Below are positions 6,895-15,499 of a DNA stretch of 64,000 nt, piece by piece (the stretch's first letter is position 1; each line of letters starts with the position of its first letter). The stretch is taken from assembly GCA_038363005.1 (NCBI GenBank), contig JBBQBI010000020.1:31201-95200 (forward strand). Reading direction: 5' to 3'. The translations under genes and the position numbers were made by a program. Source of the stretch: JAKOWB01 sp038363005 (GTDB taxonomy: Bacteria > Pseudomonadota > Alphaproteobacteria > Kiloniellales > JACOMY01). The notes beneath the pieces are model-generated. The model was given only the letters and a program-made list of their open reading frames with translations. It was not told the DNA's origin and did no database searches.

Positions 6895-9198
6895 ATGCCA
6901 CCAGTGGCCAGCGCCGGGCGCTGGATCGGCCAGCCGGTCCGCCGCCTGGAGGACCAGCGCCTGCTGACCGGCCAGGGTCGCTACACCGACGACCTGCGCT
7001 TGCCCGACGCGCTGCAGGCCGTCTTCCTGCGCTCGCCGCACGCGCATGCCGAGATCCTCGCCATAGACCGCGACGCGGCACTGGCGCTGCCGGGCGTGGT
7101 CGCGGTCTACAGCGGCGGCGACCTGGCGGCAGCGGGCGTCGGCCCCGTCCCCTATTTCAATCGCCTGGCCGGCACGGACGGGCTGCCGGCGGCGCCGCCC
7201 TGTCACGCGCTGGCGCAGGGCTTGGTGCGCCACGTCGGCGAGCCGGTGGCGCTGATCGTCGCCGAGACCCTGGCGGCGGCCCGCGACGCCGCCGAGCTGG
7301 TGGCGGTGGACTACCGCCCCCTGCCGGCGGTGACCCGGGCGTCGGCGGCGGTGCGGTCCGATGCGCCGCGGCTCGGTGCCAAGGCACCGGGCAACGTCGT
7401 CGGTCGCTATGAGATCGGCGAGGCCGCCGCGGTCGAGGCGATCCTGGCCAGGGCGCCGCACCTGGTGCGCCTGACGGTCGGCAACAATCGCATCGTGGTG
7501 TTTCCGCTGGAACCGCGCAGTGCCGTCGCCAGCTACGCGGCCGGGCAGTTGACACTCCACTGCAGCAGCCAGGCGGCGCATCTGTCGCGCCAGCTCCTGG
7601 CGCAGGCGCTGGGCATCGCCGAGGCCGGCCTCGACCTCGTGGTCGGCGACGTGGGCGGCGGCTTCGGCGCCAAGATCGTGCCCTATCGCGAGGACCTGGC
7701 GCTGCTGTTCGCCGCCCGCGCGCTGGGGCGGACGCTACGCTGGCAGGGCGATCGCGGCGAGGCCTTCATGTCCGACACCCAGGGCCGCGACCACGAGGCC
7801 GAGGTGGCGCTGGCGCTCGACCATGACGGCCGCATCCTGGCCTATCAGTCCAGGGTGCTGGCCAACATGGGGGCCTACCTGTCGCCCTTCGGCATGCCGA
7901 TCGCCACCACCACCGGGCACCGCATCGTCTGCGGCGTCTATCACATCCCGGCGCTGCACCTGGTGGTCGAGGGCGTGCTGACCAACACCGTGCCGACCGG
8001 TCCCTATCGCGGCGCTGGCCGGCCCGAGGCAATCCACCGCCTGGAACGACTGCTCGACGTGGCGGCACGCCGCCTCGGGCTGGACCCTGTCGAGATCCGC
8101 CGCCGCAACCTGATCCGCCCGACGCAGCTGCCCTATCGCAACGCCGCCGGCTGGACCTATGACTCCGGCGACTTCCCGGCGTTGCTGGAACGCGCGCTCG
8201 TACTGGCGGACTGGGAGGGCTTTGCCCGCCGCAAGACAGAGAGTGCGGCCAGGGGCCTGCTGCGCGGGCGCGGCCTGGCCTGCCACATCGACACCACCAG
8301 CGGCGTCGATCCGGGCGAGAGCGCGACGGCGACGCTGGAGTCCAGCGGCCGCGTCACGCTGCTCAGCGGCACGCAGGGGATCGGCCAGGGCCTGGCCACC
8401 AGCTACGCGCAGATCCTGGCCGAGCAGCTCGGCCTCGATCCGGCGGACATCGACGTCGTGCAGGGCGACACGCGGCGCGTGGCCGGCGGCGGCGGCACCT
8501 ATGGCTCGCGCTCGCTGCATCTCGGCGGCTCCGCCGTGCTGGTCACCGGGCAGGCCCTGCGGGGAAGGCTGCTGGCGCTTGCCGCCGCGCGGCTGGAGGC
8601 GACGCCTGAGGCGCTGGAGCTGGCTGACGGCCTGGTGTCGGTGCCGGGCCGCAACGCGTCGCTCCGCCTTGCCGACCTGGCGGCCGAGCAGCTTGACGGG
8701 CGCATCGGCGCCAGCGAGCGGATCGAGGCACCCTTTTGCTTCCCCAACGGCTGCTATGTCTGCGAGGTCGAGGTCGATCCGGAGACCGGCGTGGCGCGCG
8801 TCGTGCGCCTGACCGCGCTGGACGACGTCGGCCGTGTCATCAATCCGTTGATCGTGCAGGGCCAGGTGCATGGCGGCCTGGCGCAGGGCATCGGCCAGGC
8901 GCTTTACGAACAGGCGGTCTATGACCCCGACAGCGGCCAGCTACTGACCGGCAGCCCGATGGACTATGCCCTGCCGCGCGCCGACGAGCTGCCCAGCTTT
9001 GTCGTCACACATGACGAGTCCTGGCCGACGGCGAGCAATCCACTCGGTGCCAAGGGGGCTGGCGAAAGCGGCGCGGTCGGGGCGCCGCCGGCTGTCGTTG
9101 CCGCTGTGCTGGACGCGCTGGGTCCGACGGGACCCGAGCACCTCGACATGCCGCTGACAGCGGAGAAGCTTTGGCGCGCGCTGCAGGCCGGCCGCTAG
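6895..9198 (+). CDS. Xanthine dehydrogenase/aldehyde oxidase-family molybdopterin-binding subunit
   Basis: This 767-residue large subunit belongs to the molybdenum hydroxylases. It begins with GQPVRRLEDQRLLTGQGRYTDD, the usual entry to the a/b hammerhead domain, followed by two molybdopterin-binding domains. The substrate-pocket segment PYRGAGRPE is at residues 370-378. The catalytic glutamate is at 724 in GAKGAGESG. The family hydroxylates aldehydes, N-heterocycles or CO using Mo-MCD; the segment lacks the Cys of the CO dehydrogenase loop (AYRCSFR type), so CO oxidation is unlikely. The FAD and 2Fe-2S subunits that normally accompany it are absent on both sides. It starts three bases after the MBL gene. 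Confidence 0.9.
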   Translation: MPPVASAGRWIGQPVRRLEDQRLLTGQGRYTDDLRLPDALQAVFLRSPHAHAEILAIDRDAALALPGVVAVYSGGDLAAAGVGPVPYFNRLAGTDGLPAAPPCHALAQGLVRHVGEPVALIVAETLAAARDAAELVAVDYRPLPAVTRASAAVRSDAPRLGAKAPGNVVGRYEIGEAAAVEAILARAPHLVRLTVGNNRIVVFPLEPRSAVASYAAGQLTLHCSSQAAHLSRQLLAQALGIAEAGLDLVVGDVGGGFGAKIVPYREDLALLFAARALGRTLRWQGDRGEAFMSDTQGRDHEAEVALALDHDGRILAYQSRVLANMGAYLSPFGMPIATTTGHRIVCGVYHIPALHLVVEGVLTNTVPTGPYRGAGRPEAIHRLERLLDVAARRLGLDPVEIRRRNLIRPTQLPYRNAAGWTYDSGDFPALLERALVLADWEGFARRKTESAARGLLRGRGLACHIDTTSGVDPGESATATLESSGRVTLLSGTQGIGQGLATSYAQILAEQLGLDPADIDVVQGDTRRVAGGGGTYGSRSLHLGGSAVLVTGQALRGRLLALAAARLEATPEALELADGLVSVPGRNASLRLADLAAEQLDGRIGASERIEAPFCFPNGCYVCEVEVDPETGVARVVRLTALDDVGRVINPLIVQGQVHGGLAQGIGQALYEQAVYDPDSGQLLTGSPMDYALPRADELPSFVVTHDESWPTASNPLGAKGAGESGAVGAPPAVVAAVLDALGPTGPEHLDMPLTAEKLWRALQAGR

Positions 9199-9360
9199 GG
9201 CAGCCAGCGGCGGCAGACCGGACCGCGGGTTCTGCAATCGGTGATAGCGCCTTGCTGCCTTTGGCTGCGCGTCCCGACCGCCGCCATCGACGAGCTGTGA
9301 ATGGCGGGTTGTGCGGCGGTCGGTTAGTGTGACCGCCGGGGTGGGTACAACGGTAAGGGC

Positions 9361-10983
9361 ATGATCGAGGATAGGCGGGAGCTGCCTGGCGGCCAGATGG
9401 CAAGTCGCGGCGCCCAGGCGGGCCGCGGACGTTCGCAGAACGCCGCGCTCTATCTCACTGGGCTGCTGCTGTTCCTGGTCTCACTGCTGGTCGGCGCCCT
9501 GCTGTGGCAGAGCTATGCGGCGACCATCGCCGCGGCTGAGGCGCGCGCCCGTGGCGCCGCGCATGTCGCCGCCACCCACATGCGTTGGCTGGGCGAGGCG
9601 AGCTTTCAGGCGCTGCGGCGCATCGACGACGCGCTGGGCCCGCAGCCCACCGTCTTCACCGGCGCCACGGCGAGCGATCTCGACAGCGCCGTCGCTGAGT
9701 TGCCGGCCGAAACCTATGCCTGGGTGGTCGATACCACCGGCCATCCGGTGCTGAGCAACGCGCCGTCGCACGCGGATCCGGCGGTCGGCGAGATGCCTTT
9801 CTTCGCCGCCCTCAAGGCGGGCGAGCGGCGCTCGATCAGTGTGCTGTTCCAGGTCGACCCGGACGGCCGCAAGGCCTTCGCCCTCGGCCACCGTATCGAG
9901 CGCCAGGGCGTCTTCCTGGGCGCTGCCATCATCGTCATTCCGGCGGAGATGATGTCGACCTTCTGGCTGGCCCTGGACCTGGGACCGGATTCCTCGGTCG
10001 GCCTGATCCGTGCCGATGGCTGGCTGGTGGCGCGCTACCCGGTGCCGGACACGACCGTCGACCTCAGTGGCTATCGGCTCTTCACCCAGGACCTGGCACG
10101 GGCCGACGAAGGGCTCTACCACGCCGAGCGCTCACCGCTCGACGGCGTCGCTCGCATCGTCGCCTTTCGGCGGGTCGAGGGCCTGCCGCTGGTGGTCGTC
10201 GCCGGGGTCTCGAAGGACGAAGCGGTCGCGGTGTTCTGGAACCGCGCCGGCCTGTTGCTGGTGGCCGCCGGCCCGATCGCCTTGGCGCTGCTGCTCTGCG
10301 CCCTCTGGGTTGCCCGCCTGCTGCGCGCCGACCAGCGCAGCCGCCTGTCGCTGGCCCGCGCCCTGGCGGAAAACCGCGTGCTGTTCCACGAGGTGCACCA
10401 CCGGGTGAAGAACAACCTGCAGGTGGTGATGTCGCTGGTACAGCTGCTGCCGGGCTCCGACGAGGCCAAGCAGGAGATGCTGCGCCGCATCTCCGCCATG
10501 GCGGCGCTGCACGAGCGAATCTACCGGTCCAATCGGATCTCCGACGTCGAGCTGTCGAACTACCTGCAGCAGCTCTGCGCCAGCCTGCGCGAAATCTACG
10601 GCGGCCAGACCACACTGACCTGCGACGTGCCAGCGCTGGAGGTCAGCGCCGAGGTGGCGCTGCCGCTTGGCCTGATTGCCAGCGAAGCGATCTCCAACGC
10701 CTTCAAGCATGCCTTCGACGAGGGCCAGCCGGGCCGCATCGACCTTGTGGTGTCGGCCGAGTCACCGAGCCAGGCGCGCCTGGTGGTACGCGACAACGGC
10801 AAGGGCCGCGGCGAAAGCGGGACGGGCGGCACTGGCATCGGCCTGCGGCTCATCGAAAGCCTGGCCCGGCGCATCGGTGCCAGCCTGTCCTATGACCAGG
10901 GCGCCACGGACCCGCCGAGCCAAGGCACCGCGCTGTCCATCGTCTTTCCCCTGCTGCGCAGCGACGCATCCAGCGACGCGTGA
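9361..10983 (+). CDS. Membrane sensor histidine kinase, HisKA_2 family
   Basis: The 540-residue protein has a membrane segment near 25-50, a periplasmic sensor domain of about 240 residues that looks like a Cache domain, and a second membrane segment near 290-315. The kinase core follows. The dimerisation/phosphoacceptor motif is EVHHRVKNNLQVV (histidines 346-347), characteristic of HisKA_2 kinases. The HATPase domain shows an N box (SEAISNAFKHAF), a DNGKGRGE G1 box and a GTGIGLRLI G2 box. Such kinases often feed the general stress response (PhyR) or stand-alone CheY-like regulators. No response regulator is adjacent, so the partner is unknown. An in-frame ATG at 9397 is an alternative start. 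Confidence 0.9.
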   Translation: MIEDRRELPGGQMASRGAQAGRGRSQNAALYLTGLLLFLVSLLVGALLWQSYAATIAAAEARARGAAHVAATHMRWLGEASFQALRRIDDALGPQPTVFTGATASDLDSAVAELPAETYAWVVDTTGHPVLSNAPSHADPAVGEMPFFAALKAGERRSISVLFQVDPDGRKAFALGHRIERQGVFLGAAIIVIPAEMMSTFWLALDLGPDSSVGLIRADGWLVARYPVPDTTVDLSGYRLFTQDLARADEGLYHAERSPLDGVARIVAFRRVEGLPLVVVAGVSKDEAVAVFWNRAGLLLVAAGPIALALLLCALWVARLLRADQRSRLSLARALAENRVLFHEVHHRVKNNLQVVMSLVQLLPGSDEAKQEMLRRISAMAALHERIYRSNRISDVELSNYLQQLCASLREIYGGQTTLTCDVPALEVSAEVALPLGLIASEAISNAFKHAFDEGQPGRIDLVVSAESPSQARLVVRDNGKGRGESGTGGTGIGLRLIESLARRIGASLSYDQGATDPPSQGTALSIVFPLLRSDASSDA

Positions 10984-11057
10984 CACCGCTGCCCTTGCCT
11001 GCTGGTGGCAGCGCCCTAGACTGCTGCCGCGCGTCCGCAGCCTCCCAGGAGTAACCC

Positions 11058-12671
11058 ATGCCCGATCACCGCCCGGCCGAAGCCGCGCCGGAGTCCGAAC
11101 TTGCCGATGGCACGACCAACGGCGCCTTCAGCCTGCTCCGCTCACTGCAGGCCAGTGGCATCGAGGTCTGCTTCGCCAATCCCGGCACCTCGGAGATGCA
11201 CTTCGTCGCCGCGCTGGACCGGGCCGAGGGGCTGCGCAGCATCCTGGGCCTTTTCGAAGGCGCGGTGACCGGCGCGGCCGACGGCTATGCCCGCATGCTG
11301 GGCCGACCGGCGGCGACGCTGCTGCACCTGGGGCCGGGACTGGCCAACGGACTCTCCGCCCTGCACAACGCGCGACGTGCGCAGTCGCCGATCGTCAACG
11401 TCATCGGCGACCACGCCACCTTTCACCGCGCGCTCGACGCGCCGCTGACCTCGGACATCGAGGGCGCGGCGCGGCCCTTCAGCCATTGGGTGCGCACCTC
11501 GCCCAACGCCGATTCCCTCGCCGTCGACGCTGCGGCGGCGGTAGCAGCCGCGCTCAGTACGCCGGGCCGCATCGCCTCGCTCATCCTGCCGGCCGACGCG
11601 GCCTGGAGCCCGGTCACCGCCGGCCGGCCGCTGACGGCGGCGCCGGCCACCCCGCAGCCGCCGATCCCGGTCGGCGCCGACGCCATCGAGGCGGCCGCAA
11701 GGATCCTGAAGGCCGGCGGGCGCGCCGCGCTGCTGCTCGGCGGCCGTGCCCTGCTGGCCGAGCCGCTGGAGGTCGCCGGCCGCATCGCCGCGGCGACCGG
11801 CGCGCAGCTCCTGGCGCCGACCATGACCGGGCGCATCCAGCGCGGCGCCGGCCGCGTGCCAGTCACCCGCGTGCCCTACATCGTCGACCAGGCCGTCGCG
11901 GCGCTGAAGGATCTCGACACCCTGATCCTGATCGGCGCCAAGGCACCGGTCGGCTTCTTCGCCTATCCCAACAAGCCGAGCCGCCTGTGGAATCCAGCGA
12001 CGCGGGTGCTGGAACTGGCAACGCCGGAGGGCGACGCCATCCAGGCTCTCGCCGACCTCGAGGCAGCGCTGGGCGCCGGCCGGGCCACGCCGATGCGCAC
12101 GCGCCTTGCCAGGCCGGAACGGCCGCAGGGCGCGCTCAACCTGGACACGCTGGCGCAGATGGTGGCGGCGACGCTGCCCGAGGGCGTCATCGTGCTGGAC
12201 GAGTCGATCACCAGCGGTCGCGGCCTGATGCAGGCGACCAGCGGCATGCCGCCGCACGACTGGCTGCTGGGTACCGGGGGCTCGATCGGCTGGGCCCTGC
12301 CGGTGGCGATCGGTGTCGCCGTCGCCTGTCCCGACCGCAAGGTGCTGGCGCTGGAGAGCGACGGCAGCGCGCTGATGCTGCCGCAGACACTCTGGACCTA
12401 TGCGCGCGAGCAGCTCGACATCCTGACGGTGATCTTCAGCAACCGGCGCTACCAGATCCTGCACCACGAGATGCAGAACGTCGGCGCCACCAACGTCGGC
12501 CCCAAGGCGCGCACGCTGCTCGACCTCGACAATCCCGTCGTCGACTGGGTGTCGCTAGCCAAGGGCTTCGGCGTCCCCGCCACGCGGGCAGCGACACTGG
12601 AGGAATTCGGCCGCGCGCTCGACGCCGGCTACGCCACCAAGGGGCCGATGCTGATCGAGCTGCTCTGCTGA
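11058..12671 (+). CDS. ThDP-dependent enzyme, acetolactate synthase large-subunit/benzoylformate decarboxylase-like
   Basis: The 537-residue protein has the three-domain layout of ThDP enzymes. The cofactor-activating glutamate is in GLFEGAVTGAADGYARM (about residue 67), and a central domain holds LLLGGRALLAEPL. The C-terminal cofactor site reads ESDGSALML followed 20-odd residues later by SNRRYQIL, so the standard GDG...NN motif appears as SDG...SN. That variant is seen in the branch often labelled acetolactate synthase large subunit or MdlC-like, which lacks the FAD-dependent regulatory partner. An AGGAG site precedes the ATG. Substrate is not predictable; 2-keto-acid decarboxylation is the general expectation. 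Confidence 0.83.
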   Translation: MPDHRPAEAAPESELADGTTNGAFSLLRSLQASGIEVCFANPGTSEMHFVAALDRAEGLRSILGLFEGAVTGAADGYARMLGRPAATLLHLGPGLANGLSALHNARRAQSPIVNVIGDHATFHRALDAPLTSDIEGAARPFSHWVRTSPNADSLAVDAAAAVAAALSTPGRIASLILPADAAWSPVTAGRPLTAAPATPQPPIPVGADAIEAAARILKAGGRAALLLGGRALLAEPLEVAGRIAAATGAQLLAPTMTGRIQRGAGRVPVTRVPYIVDQAVAALKDLDTLILIGAKAPVGFFAYPNKPSRLWNPATRVLELATPEGDAIQALADLEAALGAGRATPMRTRLARPERPQGALNLDTLAQMVAATLPEGVIVLDESITSGRGLMQATSGMPPHDWLLGTGGSIGWALPVAIGVAVACPDRKVLALESDGSALMLPQTLWTYAREQLDILTVIFSNRRYQILHHEMQNVGATNVGPKARTLLDLDNPVVDWVSLAKGFGVPATRAATLEEFGRALDAGYATKGPMLIELLC

Positions 12672-12688
12672 ACCGCCGAAGGGCCGAG

Positions 12689-13411
12689 GTGCTGAGCGAC
12701 CGCATCCTGCGCCGACCGCCGCGCCGCTTCCTGCGCCGCGATCCCACTGTCTTCGCCTGCTTCTCCTTTCGCTTCGACGCGCACCTCGTGCCGTCGCTGC
12801 TGGAGAACCTGGACCCCATCGTGCACGGCTGGGTCGCCTTTGACGATCGCGGCGGCAGTGGGGTCCTCAGCGATCCGGCGGCGCGCTATCGCCAGCTGCT
12901 CGCCCGGGCGCGCGCGCTCGGCGGCGACTGGGTGCTGGCGGTCGATCCCGACGAGCGCTTCGAGACCGCGACCGCCGCGCGCATGCCGGAGTTGCTGCGC
13001 GCGCCGCGTGACGTCACCTGGACATTCAGTCTTCGCGAGATGTGGGCGTTGGATCGCTACCGCGTCGATGGCCTCTGGGGCCGCAAGCGCATTGGCCGGC
13101 TGTTCGCCCCGCCGGATGGCCAGCGCTTCACCGAAGACCCGCACCAACCCTGGTACCCGCTGGAGCCGAAGCCCACGCTGCGTCACAGCGATCTCAATAT
13201 CTATCACCTGAAGATGCTGACACCGGAGCGCCGCCGGGCGCGCCGCGACCTCTACAACCACGTCGATCCGACCCAGCGCTGGCAGTCGATCGGCTACGAC
13301 TACATGGCGGACGAGGCCGGACTGCAGCTGGAGACCATCCCGCCCGGCCGCGGCTACCACCCGCAGCACCACGAGGACGGCGGCCTCTGGATGGCGGAGC
13401 TACCCCGCTGA
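12689..13411 (+). CDS. Family 2-like glycosyltransferase
   Basis: This frame continues directly from the ThDP gene and gives about 240 residues. The segment DWVLAVDPDERFE (near residue 80) is the acidic metal-binding motif seen in GT2-type nucleotide-diphosphosugar transferases that start by comparing a described person-like action series (family label glycosyltransferase family 2). The C-terminus holds the RKRIGRLF and HQPWYPLEP segments. No ATG is available. GTG at 12689 follows AAGGGCCGAG at workable spacing and is chosen; a CTG at 12668 overlaps the previous stop. The next gene overlaps its stop codon, so the two form a pair, perhaps for a surface polysaccharide. Confidence 0.68.
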   Translation: MLSDRILRRPPRRFLRRDPTVFACFSFRFDAHLVPSLLENLDPIVHGWVAFDDRGGSGVLSDPAARYRQLLARARALGGDWVLAVDPDERFETATAARMPELLRAPRDVTWTFSLREMWALDRYRVDGLWGRKRIGRLFAPPDGQRFTEDPHQPWYPLEPKPTLRHSDLNIYHLKMLTPERRRARRDLYNHVDPTQRWQSIGYDYMADEAGLQLETIPPGRGYHPQHHEDGGLWMAELPR

Positions 13412-14256
13412 GTACCGCACCCGATCTCACAGTGGTCGTGCTGGCACTGGGTGCGCCGCCGGAACTCGCCGGGGCGGTGCGTTCGCTGCTGGCGCAGGAC
13501 GCGCCGCTGGAGATCCTGGTGGTGAACAGCGGCGGCGGCGACGCCGCCGGGCTGCTGCGCCGCGCCGGTCTCGCCGTGCCGGTCGAGGAGCGCGCCGAGC
13601 GACTATTCGCCGGCGGCGCCCGCAACCTCGGCATCGCCCGCACCAACGCACCGCTTGTGGCCTTCCTCGCCAGCGACTGCCGCGCCCTGCCCGGCTGGGC
13701 GGCCGAGCGGCTGCGGTTGCACACGGCAGGCCACCCGGCGGTGGCCTCGGCCATGGTGCCGGATCGGCCGCGCAGCCTGCTGGCCTGGGGACAGCACCTG
13801 GCGCTCTATGCCGGCCGCCTGCCCGGCCTGCCGGCGGAAGGCGCCCTGCGCTACGGGGCCTCCTATACACGCGCGCTGCTGCGGCAGGTCGGCGACTTCG
13901 CCGAGGCGCTGTCGAGCGGCGAGGACAGCGACTACCTGGCGCGGCTGCCGCTGCCACCCTGCTGGGCGCCCGGCGTGCTGACGCAGCACCTGACCGAGCC
14001 AAGTTTGGTCGCTGCCTGCCGCCAGTTCCATGCCCGCGGCCGGCGCCATGCCACCTGGATGCGGGGTGCCGGGCGCGACGAGGCGGCGCCGTCCGGCGTC
14101 GGGCAGCAGCTTGCCTGGGTGCGTCGGCAAATCGCCCAGGGGCTGCCGCCGGCACAGCAACGCCTGGCGCGTCGCGCGCTGCCGCTGACCCGGCTCTTCC
14201 TGTGGTGCGGCGCGCGTGGCCGCCGTGCCGGCGCCCGGGACCCGGCGCTGCCCTAG
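13408..14256 (+). CDS. Glycosyltransferase family 2-like protein
   Basis: About 282 residues with a GT-A-like beginning (LTVVVLALGAPPELAGAVRSLL, then LEILVVNSGGGD), the motif FAGGARNLGIARTNAPLVAFLASDCR, and a later GEDSDYLARL. These fit an inverting GT2 fold, where the GARNLG and acidic (SDC) segments bind the nucleotide sugar. No ATG fits. CTG at 13408 overlaps the previous TGA as CTGA and has GGAG eight bases upstream; GTG at 13432 is the conservative alternative but would trim the first strand. The gene converges on the esterase gene at 14253 with overlapping stop codons. Confidence 0.68.
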   Translation: MSTAPDLTVVVLALGAPPELAGAVRSLLAQDAPLEILVVNSGGGDAAGLLRRAGLAVPVEERAERLFAGGARNLGIARTNAPLVAFLASDCRALPGWAAERLRLHTAGHPAVASAMVPDRPRSLLAWGQHLALYAGRLPGLPAEGALRYGASYTRALLRQVGDFAEALSSGEDSDYLARLPLPPCWAPGVLTQHLTEPSLVAACRQFHARGRRHATWMRGAGRDEAAPSGVGQQLAWVRRQIAQGLPPAQQRLARRALPLTRLFLWCGARGRRAGARDPALP

Positions 14257-15431
14257 CTGATCGCCTCCGCGATGGCCGCGAAGCAGGCCAGCTCGATCTG
14301 GTCGTGGCCATCGGTCGAGGGCAGCGGCTGCGAGGAGAGCTTGGCGATGGTGACGCCGCTGTCGCGGTCGACCCAGATCCACTGGCCGTGAATGCCGGCC
14401 GCCATGCACTGGCTGCCGCGCCCGTCCGACAGGTACCACTGGCTGCGGTAGCGGCCGCCGGACGGCAGCATGGCTTCGAACTCGCTGCCCTTCCAGGCCT
14501 CGGGGTCGCCCTTGGTCAGGATGTCGTCGATCCACCAGCCGGGCACCACCTGGCGGTCGTCGGCCAGGCCGCGGCAGCGCAGCAGCTCGCCGACCCGCGC
14601 CAGGTCGCGCAAGGTGACACAGAGACCGCCGGCCGAACGCGGCGCGCCCAGGCGGTCGACCGTCAGGTTGGCGGCGCGCTCCGCCCCCATCGGCTGCCAC
14701 AGGTGGCGCGACAGCAGCGTGGCGTAGGATTCCCCGGCGGCGCGTTCGCAGACCCAACCCAGCAGGTCGCTGTTCGGCGAGAGGTAGCGGAAGCGCTTGC
14801 CGTGCGGCCCTTCGCGTCGGCCGAGCGACACCAGGAAACTACGCAGGTCGGGCGCCTTGGTCGGGTCGGCGACGGGATTCCAGCCGGTCGATTCGCGATA
14901 GCGGATGAAGGCGCCCTCGGTCGCCAGGTAGACCTCGTCGAAGTCGAGCGAGACCTGCATGTCGAGCACGTGACGCACCGTGGCGTCGCCGTAGCCGCTG
15001 CCGGCGGCCTCCGGGATGTAGCGCGTCACCGGCTGGTCGGGATCGAGCTGGCCACGGTCGGCCAGGATGCCGAGCAGCAGCGCGGTGACCGACTTGGTGA
15101 CCGAGAAGATGAGGTGCTGTCGCGCCGGCGTCAGGTGGTTGTCGTAGTGCTCGGCGACGATGGCGCCGTGCTGCAGCGCCACCAGGCCGTCGCACTGGCT
15201 CTCCGCCAGCCAGCCCGCCAGCGTGCGCTCCTTGCCGCCAGCGGTGAAGGTCAGCGAGCCCAGGTCGGCCAGCGCGCGCGGCAGCTCCCAGCGGCGCGCC
15301 GGATCCTCCGCCACCTCGGCGGTCGGCACGATCTCGCGCACATGCTGCAGGGCCCAGCGGTTGAAGGGCGGCTGGCGCCAGTTGCCCAGGTGGACCTGCT
15401 GCTCGGGCGACGGCGGAAAGGCGTTCATCAT
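14253..15431 (-). CDS. Serine hydrolase, class C beta-lactamase/esterase-like (paralogue 1)
   Basis: About 392 residues of the class C beta-lactamase/DD-peptidase fold. The catalytic S-x-x-K is S110-VT-K113 in FSVTKSVTALLLG, and the Y-x-N-like element is in RYLSPNSDLLGW. Members of this branch are usually esterases rather than true beta-lactamases. No signal peptide is visible, which suggests a cytosolic role. The ATG at 15431 follows AGGAG at eight bases, better than GTG at 15440. It ends the operon 20159-14253; its paralogue heads the same operon, and the two share MNAFPPSPEQQVHLGNW-like starts. Substrate is unknown. Confidence 0.86.
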   Translation of the reverse strand: MMNAFPPSPEQQVHLGNWRQPPFNRWALQHVREIVPTAEVAEDPARRWELPRALADLGSLTFTAGGKERTLAGWLAESQCDGLVALQHGAIVAEHYDNHLTPARQHLIFSVTKSVTALLLGILADRGQLDPDQPVTRYIPEAAGSGYGDATVRHVLDMQVSLDFDEVYLATEGAFIRYRESTGWNPVADPTKAPDLRSFLVSLGRREGPHGKRFRYLSPNSDLLGWVCERAAGESYATLLSRHLWQPMGAERAANLTVDRLGAPRSAGGLCVTLRDLARVGELLRCRGLADDRQVVPGWWIDDILTKGDPEAWKGSEFEAMLPSGGRYRSQWYLSDGRGSQCMAAGIHGQWIWVDRDSGVTIAKLSSQPLPSTDGHDQIELACFAAIAEAIS

Positions 15432-15499
15432 GGCGGGCACTCCTGCGACTGCGGCCCCCTGGCTTACGCGACCGCGCCGGGCAGGGGCAAGGGCCGGAG

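Noticed and set aside
10981..11057. Weak hairpin between the kinase and ThDP genes (CGCTGCC...GGCAGCG)
   Set aside because: The stem is short (7 bp), the loop is 13 bases and no T-tract follows, so it is not a confident terminator.
10676..12688. Long plus frame that runs through the ThDP gene before the first glycosyltransferase
   Set aside because: The upstream part is Arg/Pro/Ala-rich shadow of the ThDP and kinase genes; only the part from 12689 onward has coding character in this frame.
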